Part shown: positions 13,001-25,106 of the stretch, piece by piece
Layout of the letters: the number at the start of each line of letters is the position of its first letter
How positions within the stretch are numbered: the first letter of the stretch is position 1
DNA from: Lumnitzera littorea
Taxonomy: Eukaryota > Streptophyta > Magnoliopsida > Myrtales > Combretaceae
Direction of reading: 5' to 3'
Length of the DNA: 64,000 bases
NCBI GenBank assembly: GCA_024138015.1
Contig: JAMXBB010000010.1
Location: 48,254,210-48,318,209, forward strand
Made by a program: the position numbers and the translations under genes
Notes under the pieces: model-generated
The model's input: the letters and a program-made list of their open reading frames with translations, nothing else
Database searches by the model: none
What the model was told of the DNA's origin: nothing

Positions 13001-15455
13001 TTCCTAAACTAAGGAGAACTGAGGCTCCTAAATTGCCAATGCTTCTTTCAAGAAGAATGAATGCACTTATTGAATAGCCTATGTTCCCAATGAGTCGGTA
13101 ATCTTGACTTTAGGAGCCGTATAGCAGAGGTTCGTAATTTAAGGATTCTTGGGAATGCGTTGAAAAAGCATAGCTCAAAAAAAGAGGAATCGCTTAAATT
13201 TACGATTGAGGTAATATAAATTCAAGAATCCATGGATAAGGATGGTACCCAAATTGCCAGTCTTTGTTCTGAGAATAACCGAGGTTTCTTGTTTAGAAAA
13301 CAAAGCACCTAAAAGTGGGATTACTTCCCCTCAAAATTTAGAACAACCGCAGACCATACTATCGAGGTTCTATGAACTTCTATAGCAACGTAGGTCACCA
13401 AATTGGATTTGATTATTTGATTTCATGATAGAGAATATCTTAGCTACATAAACTATCGAAGAAAAGAATCCTTAAAAAGAAGGATTACTCGGTTTCATAT
13501 TTTAGAGTCGTGAGGATTCGTCCTCTAAGGATTGAAAAGAAGTTTTGGAAAAACCTTCCCTCTGCGGTCATCGGATTACCAGATTGAATTACTTGGAAAA
13601 ACAAAAATTCCTAAACTAAGGAGAACCGAGGCTCTTAAATAGCCAATGCTTCTTTCAAGAAGAACGAATGCACTTATCGAATAGCCTATGTTCCCAATCA
13701 GTTGGTAGTCTTAGCTTTAGGAGCCGTATAGCAGAGGTTCGTAATTCAAGGATTTTTGGGAACGCGTTGAAAAAGCTTAGCTCATAAAAAAAGGAATCGC
13801 TTGAATTTACGATTGAGGTTAATATAAATTCAAAAATCCGTGGATAAGGATGGTGCCCAAACTGTTAGTAGTCGTTCTGAGAATAACAGAGGTTTCTTGT
13901 TGAAAAAACAAAGCCCCTAAAAGATGGATTACTTGCCCTTAAAATTGAGAGCAGTCGGGGACCGTACTGTTGGGGTTCTATGAACTTCTATAGCAACGTT
14001 GGTCACCAAATAGGATTTGATTATTTAATTTCACGATCAAGAATATCCAGGTTAGGTAACCTATGGAAGAAAACATTTCCTAAAAAAGTGGATTACTCGG
14101 TTTCATATTTTAGAGTTGTAAGGATCCGTCCTCTATGGATTGAAAAGAAGTTTTGGAAAAACCTTCCCTCCACGGTCATCGGATTACTAGATTGAATTAG
14201 TTGGAATAACAAAAATTCTTAAACTAAGGAGAACCGAGGCTCCTAAATTGCTAATGCTTCTTTCAAGAAAAACGAATGCACTTATAGAATAGCCTATGTT
14301 CCCAATGAGTCGGTAATCTTGGCTTTAGGAGCCATGTAGCAGAGGTTCGTAATTTAAGGATTCTTGGGAACGCGTTGAAAAAGCATAGCTTATAAAAAGT
14401 GGAATCGCTTGAATTTACGATTGAGGTTATATAAATTCAAAAATCCGTGGATAAGGATGGTGCTGTAATTGCTAGTCCATGTTCTAAGAATAACGAAGGT
14501 TTCTTGTTGAAAAAACAAAGCGCCTAAAAGAGGGATTACTTGCCTTCATAATTGAGAATAGTCGGTGACCGTACTATCGGAGTTCTGTAAACTTCTATAG
14601 CAACGTTGGTCACCAAATTAGATTTGATTATTTGATTTCATGATCGAGAATGTCCTAGCTACGTAACCTATGGAAGAAAAGAATCCTTAAAAATAAGGAT
14701 TACTCGGTTTCATATTTTAGAGTCTTGAAGATCCGTCCTCTAAGGATTGAAAAGAATTTTTGGAAAAACCTTCACTCCACGATCATCGGATTACCAGATT
14801 GAATTCCTTGGAATAAAAAAAATTCTTAAACTAAGGAGAACTTAGGCTCTTAAATTGCCATTGCTTCATTCAAGAAGAACGAATGCACTTATTGAATAGC
14901 GTATGTTCCCAATGAGTCAGTAATCTTGACTTTAGGAGTCGTATAGTAGAGGTTTGTAATTTAAGGACACTTGGGAACGTATTAAAAAAGCATAGCTCAT
15001 AAAAAGAGAAATCGCTTGAATTTACGATTGAGGTTATATAAATTCAAAAATCCGTGGATAAGGATGGTACCTAAATTGCCTATCCTTATTCTGAGAATAG
15101 CCGAGGTTTCTTGTTGAAAAAACAAAGCGCGTAAAAGAGGGATTACTTGCCCTCAAAATTCAGAACAGCCGGGGTCCGTACTATCGGGGTTCTATGAACT
15201 TCTATAGCAATGGTGGTCACCAAATAGGATTTGATTATTTGATTTCACGATTGAGAATATCCAGGCTACGTAAACTGTGGAAGAAAACATTCCCTAAAAA
15301 AGTGGATTACTTGGTTTCATATTTTAGAGTCGTGAAGATCCATCCTCTAAGGATTGAAAAGAAGTTTTGGAAAAACCTTCCATCCGCAGACATCGGATTA
15401 CTAGTTTGAATTACTTGGAATGAAAAAAATTCCTAAACTAAGGATAACCGAAGCT

Positions 15456-15675
15456 CCCAAATTACCAATGCTTCTTTGAAGAAGAACGAATGCACTTATC
15501 AAATAGGCTATGTTCCCAATGAGTCGGTAATCTTGGCTTTAGGATCTGTATAGCAGAGGTTCATAATTTAAAATTCTTAGGAACGCGTTGAAAAAGCATA
15601 GCTCATAAAAAGAGGAATTGCTTGAATTTACGATTGAGGTTATATAAATTCGAAAATTCATGGATAAGGATGGTG
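15456..15675. repeat. Monomer subunit S1 (~220 bp)
   Basis: Opens with CCTAAATTGCCAAAGCTTCT in the commonest form and ends with TTGAATTTACGATTGAGG plus a ~37 bp tail. The distance from its TTGA motif to the next CCTAAA is about 55 bp. It resembles S2 at both ends: S2 opens CCTAAATTGCCAGAGCTTGT and carries TTGATTTCACGATCGAG at the equivalent place. It contains the CTTCTT-TC-AAGAAG dyad and the variable A/B block. Confidence 0.7.
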
Positions 15676-15898
15676 CCCAAATTACCTGTCCTTGTTCTGA
15701 GAATAACCGAGGTTTCTTATTGAAAAAACAAAGCGCCTAAAAGAGGGATTACTTGCCCTCAAAATTGAGTACAGTCAGGGACCGTACTATCGGGGTTCGG
15801 TGAACTTCTGTAGCAATCTTGGTCACCAAATACGATTTGATTATTTGATTTTACGATCGAGAATGTCCTGGCTACGTAAACTATGGAAGAAAAGAATC
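15676..15898. repeat. Monomer subunit S2 (~223 bp)
   Basis: Begins 220 bp after S1 with the same entry motif. The CCTAAA-to-TTGA distance is ~170 bp in both S1 and S2, and the TTGA-to-next-CCTAAA distance is ~54-55 bp in both. The middle is more diverged, but TTCTATAGCAACGTTGGTCA in S2 can be matched to TTCTAGGGAACGTGTTGAAA in S1. Confidence 0.7.
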
Positions 15899-16061
15899 CT
15901 TAAAAATAAGGATTACTCAGTTTCATATTTTAGTATCGTGTGGATCTGTCCTCTATGGATTGCAAAGAAGTTTTGGAAAAATCTTCCTTCTGCAGTCATC
16001 GGATTACCAGATTGATTTACCTGGAATAACAAGAATTCCTAAAGTATGGAGAACCGAGGCT
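15899..16061. repeat. Monomer subunit S3 (~163 bp, internally shortened)
   Basis: Opens with CCTAAAAACAAGG or a variant and ends with TTGAATTACTTGGAATAACA and a tail rich in AAATTCCTAAAC, close to AACATAAATTCAAAAATCC at the end of S1. The TTGA-to-next-CCTAAA distance is ~50 bp. In the middle, AAGGATTGCAAAGAAGTTTT matches AAGGATTCTAGGGAACGTGT of S1. The first section is only ~114 bp instead of ~170, so about 55 bp is missing relative to S1 and S2. It contains the GAGGATCCGTCCTC dyad. Confidence 0.65.
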
Positions 16062-16076
16062 CCTAAATTGCCAATG

Positions 16077-16090
16077 CTTCTTTCAAGAAG
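16077..16090. other. Dyad CTTCTT-TC-AAGAAG in S1 (example of a recurring element)
   Basis: A 6 bp perfect inverted repeat with a 2-base spacer, present in most monomers just after CCTAAATTGCCAAAG or CCTAAATTGCCAATG. Some copies have one arm altered (TTTTAAGAAG, TTCGAGAAG). The same monomer region also carries AGGAG...CTCCT (example 9975-9979 with 9988-9992). Confidence 0.7.
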
Positions 16091-17359
16091 AACGAATGCA
16101 CCTATCGAATAGCCTATGTTCCCAATGAGTAGGTTACTTTAGATTTTGGAGCTGGATAGCAGAGGTTCATAATTTAAGGACTCTAGGGAACGTATTGAAA
16201 AGCATTAGCTCGTAAAAAGATCAATCGCTTTAACTTAAGATTGAGGATAATATAAATTCCATAAGTTGTAAATAGCGACGATGTGTAGATTGCCGGAGCG
16301 TCATCTGAGAATAACCGAGGTTTCTTGTTGAATAAACATAGCGCCTAAAAGAAGGATTACTTGTCCTTAAAATTGAGAACTGCCGGGGACAGTATTGTCG
16401 TAGTTTTATGAACTTCTATAGCAACGTTGGTCAACATATAGGAATTGATTATTTGCTTTCATGATCGAGAATATCCAGGCTACGTACACTATGGAGGAAA
16501 ACATTCCCTATAAAAGTGGATTACTCAGTCTCATATTTTAGAGTCGTAAAGATCCGTCCTCTAAGGATTGCAAAGATGTTTTGGAAAAATCTTCCCTCAA
16601 CGGTCATCGGATTACTCGATTGAATAACTTAGAATGACAAAAATTCCTAAACTAAGGAGAACCGACGCTCCTAAATTGCCAAAGCTTCTTTCAAGAAGAA
16701 CGAATGCACCAATCGAATAGCCGATGTTCCTAATGAGTAGGTTACTTTAGATCTTGGAGTCGGATATTAGAGGTTCGTAATTTAAGGATTCTTGGGAACG
16801 TGTTGAAAAAGCTTAGCTCATAAAAAGAGGAATCGCTTGAATTTACGATTGAGGTTAACGTAAATTCAAAAATCCGTAGATAAGGATGGTGCTTAAATTG
16901 CTAGAGCTTGTATCTAGAATAACCGAGGTTTCTTGTTGAAAAAAACAAAGCCCTTAAAAGATGGATTACTTGCCCTCAAAATTGAGAATAGCCGGGGACC
17001 ATACAGTCGGGGTTCTGCGAACATCTATAGCAACGTTGGTCCCCAAATAGGATTTGATTATTTGATTTCACGATCCAGAATATCTAGGCTATGTAAACTA
17101 TGGAAGAAAACATTCCTTAAAAAAGAGGATCACTCGGTTTCATATTCTAGAGTCATGAGGATCCGTCCACTAAGGATTGCACAGAAGTTTTGGAAAAATC
17201 TTCCCTCCACGGTCATCGGATTACAAGATTGAATTACTTGGAATAACAAAAATTCCTAAACTAAGGAGAACCAAGGGTCCTAAATTGCCAATGATCCTTT
17301 CAAGAAGAACGAATGCACCTATCAAATAGCCTATGATCCTAATGAAGAGGTTCTTAATT

Positions 17360-18780
17360 TAAGGATTCATGGGTACACGTTGAAAAAGCTTAACTTATGA
17401 AAGGAGGAATCGCTTAAATTTACGATTGAGGTTAATATAAATTCAAAAATCCATGGATAAGGACGGTACCCGAATTGCCATTGCTTGTTTCGAGAATAAC
17501 CGAGGTTTCTTGTTGAAAGAACAATGTGCTTAATAGAGGGATTACTTGCCCTCAAAATTGAGAACAGTCGGGGACCGTACTGTTGGGGTTCTGTGAACTT
17601 CTATAGCAACGTTGGTCACTAAATAGGATTTGATTATTTGATTTCACGATTGAGAACATCCAGGTTACGTAAACTATAAAAGAAAACATTCCCTAATAAA
17701 GAGGATTACTCGGTTTCATATTTTAGAGTCGTAAGGATCTGTCCTCTAAGGATTGCAAAGATGTTTTGGAAAAATCTTCCCTCAACGGTCATCAGATTAC
17801 TCAATTGAATAACTTGGAATGACAAAAAATTCCTAAACTAAGGAGAACCGAGGCTCCTAAATTGCCAAAGCTTCTTTCAAGAAGAACGAATGCACCTATC
17901 AAATAGCCTATGATCCCAATGAGTTGGTAACCTTGGCTTTAGGAGCCGATAGCAGAGGTTCATAATTTAAGGATTCATGGGTACGCGTTGAAAAAGCTTA
18001 ACTCATGAAAGGAGGAATCGCTTGAATTTACGATTGAGGTTATTATAAATTCAAAAATCCATAGATAAGGACGGTACCCGAATTGCCATTGCTTGATCTG
18101 AGAATAACCGAGGTTTCTTGTTGAAAGAACAATGTGCTTAATAGAGGGATTACTTGCCCTCAAAATTGAGAACAGTCGGGGACCGTACTGTCGGGGTTCT
18201 GTGAACTTCTATAGCAACGTCAGTCACTAAATAGGATTTGATTATTTGATTCCACGATCGAGAACATCCAGGCTGCGTAAACTATGGAAGAAAACATCCC
18301 TAAAAAAGAGGATTACTCGGTTTCATATTTTAGAGTCGTAAGGATCCGTCCTCTAAGGATTGCAAAGATGTTTTGGAAAAATCTTCCCTCAACGGTCATC
18401 AGATTACTCGATTGAATAACTTGGAATGACAAAAATTCCTAAACTAAGGAGAACCGAGGCTCCTAAATTGCCAAAGCTTCTTTCAAGAAGAACGAATGCA
18501 CCTATCAAATAGCCTATGATCGCAATGAGTCGGTAACCTTAGCTTTAGGAGCCGATAGCAGAGGTTAATAATTTAAGGATTCATGGGTGCGCGTTGAAAA
18601 AGCTTAACTCATGAAAGGAGGAATCGCTTGAATTTACGATTGAGGTTATTATAAATTCAAAACTCCATGGATAAGGACGGTACTCGAATTGCCATTGCTT
18701 GTTCCGAGAATAACCGAGATTTCTTGTTGAAAAAACAATGTGCTTAAAAGAGGGATTACTTGCCCTCAAAATTGAGAACA
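17360..18780. repeat. Run of near-identical monomers (local amplification)
   Basis: GGACGGTACCCGAATTGCC (or the variant GGACGGTACTCG) occurs at 17461, 18069 and 18675, spaced 608 and 606 bp. The surrounding text (GGATTCATGGGT, GCTTAACTCATGAAAGGAGG, AGAACAATGTGCTTAA) is nearly the same in all three. The first copy has lost ~31 bp near 17344, where AATGA joins AGAGGTTC. Low divergence between neighbours points to recent monomer-by-monomer amplification. Confidence 0.75.
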
Positions 18781-21700
18781 GTCGGGGATCGTACTATCGG
18801 AGTTCCGTGAACTTCTATAGCAACGTTGGTGACTAAATAGGATTTGATTATTTGATTACACAATTGAGAATATCTAGGCTATGTAAATTATGGAAGAAAA
18901 ATTTCCCTAAAAAGAAGGATTACTAGGTTTCATATTTTAGAGTCGTAAGGATCCGTCCTCTAAGGATTGCAAAGATGTTTTGGAAAAATCTTCCCTCCAC
19001 GGTCTTCGGATTACCAGATTGAATTACCTAGAATAACAAAAATTCCTAAACTATGGAGAACTGAGGCTCCTAAATTGCCAATGCTTCTTTCAAGAAGAAC
19101 GAATGCACCTATCAAATAGCCTATGTTCCTAATAAGTAGGTTACCTTGGCTTTAGGATCAGGATAACAAAGGTTCATAATTTAAGGATTCTAAGGAATGC
19201 GTTGAAAAAGCTTAGCTCATAAAAAGAGGAATCGCTTGAATTTATGATTGAGTTTAACATAAATTCCAAAAGTCGTAGATCACAATGATGTGTAAATTGC
19301 CAGAGCATCACTCGAGAATAACCGAAGTTTCTTATTGAATTAACTTAGTGCCTAAAAGAGGGATTACTTGCCCTCAATAGTTAGAATAGCTGGGGACCGT
19401 ACTGTCGGGGTTCTGTGAACTTCTATTACAACATTGGTCACCAAATAGGATTTGATTATTTGATTCCACGATCGAGAATATCCAGGCTACATAAACTATG
19501 GAAGAAAAGAATCCCTAAAAACAAGGATTACTCAGTTTCATATTTCAGAGTCATGAGGATTCGTCCACTAAGGATTGTAAAGAAGTTTTGGAAAAATCTT
19601 CCCTCCACAGTCATCAGATTACTAGATGCAACAACTTCAAATAAAAAAAATTCCTAAACCAAGGAGAACCGAGGCTCCTAAATTGCTAAAGCCTCTTTCA
19701 AGAAGAACGAATGCACCTATTGGATAACCTTTGTTCGCTATAAGTAGGTGACCTTGGATTTTGGAGCCAAATAGCAGAGGTTCGTCATTTATGGATTCTA
19801 GGGAATGCATTGAAAAAGCATAGCTCATAAAAAGTGGAATCGCTGGAATTTACGATTGAGGTTAACATAAATTCAAAAATCCATGGAAAAGGATGGTGCC
19901 TAAATTGCCAGAGCTTGTTTCGAGAATAACCGAGGTTTCCTATTGAATAAACATAGCGCCTAAAAGAGGGATTACTCGCCCTCAAAATTGTGACCTGCCG
20001 GGGACCGTATTGTTGAGGTTCAGTGAACATCTATAGCAATGTTGGTCACCAAATAAGATTTGATTATTTGATTTCACGATCAAGAATATTCATGCTACGT
20101 AAACTAGGGAAGAAAACATTCGCTAAAAAAGAGGATTACTCGGTTTCATATCTTGGAGTCGTGAGGATCCGTCCTCTAAGGATTGCAAAGATGTTTTAGG
20201 AAAATCTTCCCTCAACGGTCATCGGATTACTCAATTGAATAACTTTAAATGACAAAAATTCCTAAACTAAGGAGAACCGAGGCTCCTAAATTGCCAAAGC
20301 TTCTTTCAAGAAGAACGAATGTACCTGTCAGATAGCCTATGTTCCCAATGAGTATGTTACATTGGATTTTGGAGCCGGATAGCAGAGGTTCGTAATTTAA
20401 GGATTCTTGGGAACGCATTGAAAATGCTTAGCTCAAAAAAAGAGGAATCGCTTGAATTTACAATTGAGGTTAACTTAAATTCAAAAATCCGCAGATAAGG
20501 ACGGAGCCTAAATTGCCAGAGCTTGTTCCAAGAATAACCGAGGTTTCTTGTTGAAAAAACTTAGCACTTAAAAAGGGGATTACTTGCCCTCAAAATTGAG
20601 AACAGTCGGGGACCGTACTGTCGGGGTTCTATGAACTTCTATAGCAACGTTGGTCACCAAATAGGATTTGATTATTTGATTTCACGATCGATAATATCTA
20701 GGCTACGTAAACTATGGAAGAAAAGAATCCCTAGAAACATGGATTACTTGGGTTCATATTTTAGAGTCGTGAGGAGTCGTCCTCTAAGGATTGCAAAGAA
20801 GTTTTAGAAAAATCTTCCCTCCACGTTCATCGGATTACCAGATGGAATAACTTGGAATAATAAAAATTCCTGAACTATGGAGAACCTAGTCTCCTATATT
20901 ACCAAAGCTTCCTTCAAGAAGAATGAATGCACCTATCGAATAGCCTATGTTCCCAATAAGTAGGTTACCGTGGTTTTAGGAGCTGGATAGTAGCGGTTCG
21001 TAGTTTAAGGACATTAGGGAACGTGTTGAAAAGAATTATCTCATAAAAAGATCAATCGCTTTAATTTAAGATTGAGGATAACATTAATTCCAAAAGTCGT
21101 AGATAGCGACAATGCGTAAATTGCCAGGGCATCATCCAAGAATAACCAAGGTTTTTCATTGAATAAACTTTCCGCATAAAAGAGGGATTACTTGCCCTCA
21201 AATTTGGGAAAAGCCGGGGACCATACTGTCGTGGTTCGATGAACTTCTATAGCAACGTTGGTCACCAAATAGGATTTGATTATTTGATTTCATGATCGAG
21301 AATATCAAGGCTACGTAAACTACGGAGGAAAAGAATCCCTAAAAACAATGATTACTCGGTTTCATATTTTAGAGTCATGACGATCCGTCCTCTAAGGATT
21401 GCAAAGATGTTTTGGAAAAATCATCCCCCTATGGTCATCAGCTTACAAGATTGAATAACTTAGAATGACAAGAATTCATAAACTAAGGAGAACTGAGGCT
21501 CCTAAATTGCCAAAGCTTCTTTTTAGAAGAACGTATGCACCTATCGGATGGCCTATGTTCCCAATAGCTAGGTTACCATGGATTTTGGAGCCATATAGCA
21601 GAGGTTCGTAATTCAAGGATTCTTGGGAACGCGTTGAAAAAGCTTAGCTCATAAAAAGAGGAATTGCTTGAATTTAGAATTGAGGTTAACATAAATTCAA

Positions 21701-24389
21701 AATTCCATGGATGAGGTTGGTGCCTAAATTGGCAGAGCTTGTTCCGAGAATAATCGAGGTTTCTTGTTGAATTAACTTAGTACCTAAAAGAGGGATTACT
21801 CGGGGACCGTACTGTCAGGGTTCTATGAACTTCTATAGCAACGTTAGTCACCAAATAGGATTTGATTATTTAATTTCAAGATCGAGAATATCTAGGCAAC
21901 GTAAACTATGGAAGAAAACATTCCTTAAGAAAAAGGATTACTCGGTTTCATATTTTAGAGTCGTAAGGATCTGTCCTCTAAGGATTATAAAGAAGTTTTG
22001 GAAAAATCATCCGTCTACGGTAATCAGATTACCATAATGAATTACTTGGAATAACAAAAATTCCTAAACTAAGGAGAACCGATGCTCCTAAATTGCCAAT
22101 GCTTCTTTCAAGAAGAACGAATGCACCTATCGAATAGCCTATGTTCCCAATAAGTAGGTTACCTTGGTTTTAAAAGCCGGATAGTAGAGGTTCGTAATTT
22201 AAGGATTCTAGGGAACACGTTGAGAAAGATTAGCTCATAAAAAGAGGAATTGTTTGAATTTATGATTGAGGTTAATATAAATTCTAAAATCTGTGGATAA
22301 GGATGGTGCCTAAATTGCCAGTCCTTGTTCTAAGAATAATCGAGGTTTCTTATTGAAAAAACAAAGCACCTAATAGAGGGATTACTTGCCCTCAAAATTG
22401 AGAACAGCCGGAGACCGTACTATTGGGGTTCTGTGAACTTTTATAGCAATGTTGGCCACCAAATAGGATTTGATTATTTGATTCCACGATCGAGAAAATC
22501 CAAGCTGCGTAAACTATGGTATAAAAGAATCCCTAAAAGCAAGGATTACTCGGTTTCATTTTTTAGAGTCGTGAGGATCCATCCTCTAAGGATTACAAAG
22601 AAGTTTTGGAAAAATCTTCCCTCCACAATCATTGGATTACCAGATTAAATAACTTAGAATAACAAAAATTCCTAAACTAAGGAGAACCGAGGCTCCTAAA
22701 TTGCTAATGCCTCTTTCCTGAAGAGCGAATGCACCTATCGAATAGCCTATGTTCGCTATAAGTAGGTTACCTTGGATTTTGGTGCAGGATAGATGAGGTT
22801 TGTAATTTAAGGATTCTAGGGAACGTGTCGAAAAAGCATAGCTCATAAAAAGAGGAATCGCCTAAATTTACGATTGAGGTTAACATAAATTCAAAAATCT
22901 GTAGAAAAGGATGGTGATTAAATTGCCAGATCTTGTTTCGGGAATAACCGAGGTTTCCTATTGAATAAACATAGCGCCTAAAAGAGGGATTACTTGCCTT
23001 GAAAATTGAGAACAGCCGAGGACCGTACTATATGGGTTTTGTGAACTTCTATAACAACGTTGGTCACTAAATAGGATTTGATTATTTGATTTCTCATTCG
23101 AGAATACCCAGGCTGTGTAAACTATGGAAGAAAAGAATCCCTAAAAACAAGGATTACTCGATTTCATATTTTAAAGTTGTGAGGATCCGTCCTCTATGGA
23201 TTGCAAAGAGGTTTTGCAAAAATCTTCCCTCTACGGTCATTCAATTATCAAATTGAATTACTTAGAATAACAAAAATTCCTTAACAAAGGAGAACCGAGG
23301 CTCCTATATTGCCAAAGCATCTTTCAAGAAGAACGGATGTACCTATCAAATAGCCTATGTTCCCAATAAGTAGGTTACCTTGGTTTTAGGAGTTGGATAG
23401 TAGAGGTTCGTAATTTAAGGATTCTAGGGAACGTGTTGAGAAGGATTAGCTCATAAAAAGATCAATCGCTTTAACTTAAGATTGAGGATAACATAAATTC
23501 CAAAAGTCGTAGATAACAATGATGTCTTGATTACCGGAGCATCATTTGAGAATAACCGAGGTTTCTTGTTGAATAAACATAGCGCCTAAAAGAGGGATTA
23601 TTTGCCCTCAAAATTGAGAATAGCTGAGGACCGTACTGTTGGGGTTCTGTGAACTTCTATAGCAACATTGGTCACCAAATAGGATTTGATTATTTGATTT
23701 CACGATCGAGAATATCTATGCTATATAAACTTTGGAAGAAATGAATGCCTAAACACAAGGAATACTCAGTTTCATATTTTAGAGCCGTAAGTTCTATCCT
23801 TTAAGGATTGCAATAAAGTTTTGGAAAAATCTTCCCTCCTCGATCGTCAGATTACTAGATTAAATAACTTGGAATAACAAAAATTTCTAAACTAAGGAGA
23901 ACCGAGGCTCCTAAATTGCCAAAGCTTCTTTCAAGAAGAACGAATGCACCTATTGGATAGCCTATATTCCTAATAAGTAAGTTACCTTGGCTTTTGGAGC
24001 CGGATTGCAAAGTATCGTAATTTAAGGATTCTAGGGAACGCGTTGAAAAAGCTTATCTCATAAAAAGAGGAATCGCTTGAATTTATGGTTGAGGTTAACA
24101 TAAATTCAAAAATCCGTGGATAAGGATGGTGCCTAAATTGCCAAAACGTTTTCAGAAAATAAGCAAAGTTTCATGCTGAAAAAACTTAGCACCAAAAAGA
24201 AGGATTACTAGCCCTGAAAATTGAGAAGAGCCAAGGACCGTATTATATGGGTTCTGTGAACTTCTATAGGAACGTTGGTCACCAAATAGGATTTGATTTT
24301 TTGATTTCACGATCAAGAATATCCAGGCTACGTAAACTACGGAAGAAAAGAAATCCTAAAAGCAAGGATTACTTGGTTTCATGTTTTCG

Positions 24390-25010
24390 AGTAGTGATGA
24401 TTCGTCCTTTAAGGATTACAAAGAAGTTTTAGAAAAATCTTCTCTCTACGTTCATCAAATTACTTGATTGAATAACTTAGAATGACAAATATTCCTAAAG
24501 TAAGGAGAACAAAAATTTCGTACTTTAGAGTCGTGAGGATCTATCCTCTATGGATTGCAAAGAGGTTTTGGAAAAATCTTCCCTACGCAGTGATTGGATT
24601 ATCAAATTGAATTACTTAGAATAACAAAAATTCCTAAACAAAGGAGAACCGAGGCTCCTATATTGCCAAAGCATCTTTCAAGAAAAACGAATGTACCTAT
24701 CAAATAGCCTATGTTCCCAATAAGTAGGTTACCTTGGTTTTAAGAGTCGGATAGCAGAGGTTCGTAATTTAAGGTTTCTAGGGAACGTGTTGAAAAGGAT
24801 TAGCTCATAAAAAGATCAATGGCATTAATTTAAGATTGAGGATAACATAAATTCCAAAAGTCGTAGTTAGCGACGATGCCTAAATTGCCAGAGCATCATT
24901 AGAGAATAAACAAGGTTTCTTGTTGAATAAACTTAGCACCTAAAAGAGGGATTACTTGCCCTCAAAATTGAGAACAGTCGAGGACCGTACTGTCGGATAG
25001 CCTATGTTCC
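24390..25010. repeat. Rearranged monomers with two internal junctions
   Basis: Near 24510 the array jumps backward: after TAAAGTAAGGAGAAC it continues with AAAAATTTCGTACTTTAGAG, so the segment around GTGATGATTCGTCC (24395) is repeated as GTGAGGATCTATCC about 137 bp later. At ~24995, GGACCGTACTGTCGG runs straight into ATAGCCTATGTTCCC, skipping ~309 bp. TCGG is present at both sides of that second break (CTGTCGG and TATCGG in intact copies). Confidence 0.8.
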
Positions 25011-25106
25011 CAAAAAGTAGGTTACCTTGGATTTTGGAGCTGGATAGCAGAGGTTCGTAATTTATGGATTTTAGGGAACGTGTTGAAAAGGATTTGCCCA
25101 TAAAAA

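Larger units (their letters stand above)
15456..16061. repeat. Representative satellite monomer (606 bp)
   Basis: One typical unit, phased to start at the CCTAAA-like motif that opens subunit S1 (here CCCAAATTACC). It divides into three related parts at 15456, 15676 and 15899, each opening with CCTAAA or a one-base variant. The next monomer begins at 16062 with CCTAAATTGCC. The phase is my choice; a circular satellite has no natural start. Confidence 0.85.

Noticed and set aside
17367..17555. Repeated minus-strand frames of ~62-86 codons (MRASNPS...) treated as genes
   Set aside because: They are antisense readings across the S1/S2 region of the satellite, recurring only because the DNA repeats.
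19918..19936. CENP-B box-like stretch TTTCGAGAATAACCGAGG
   Set aside because: It starts TTCG, but the required A and the CGGG core are absent, so it does not fit the published box pattern.
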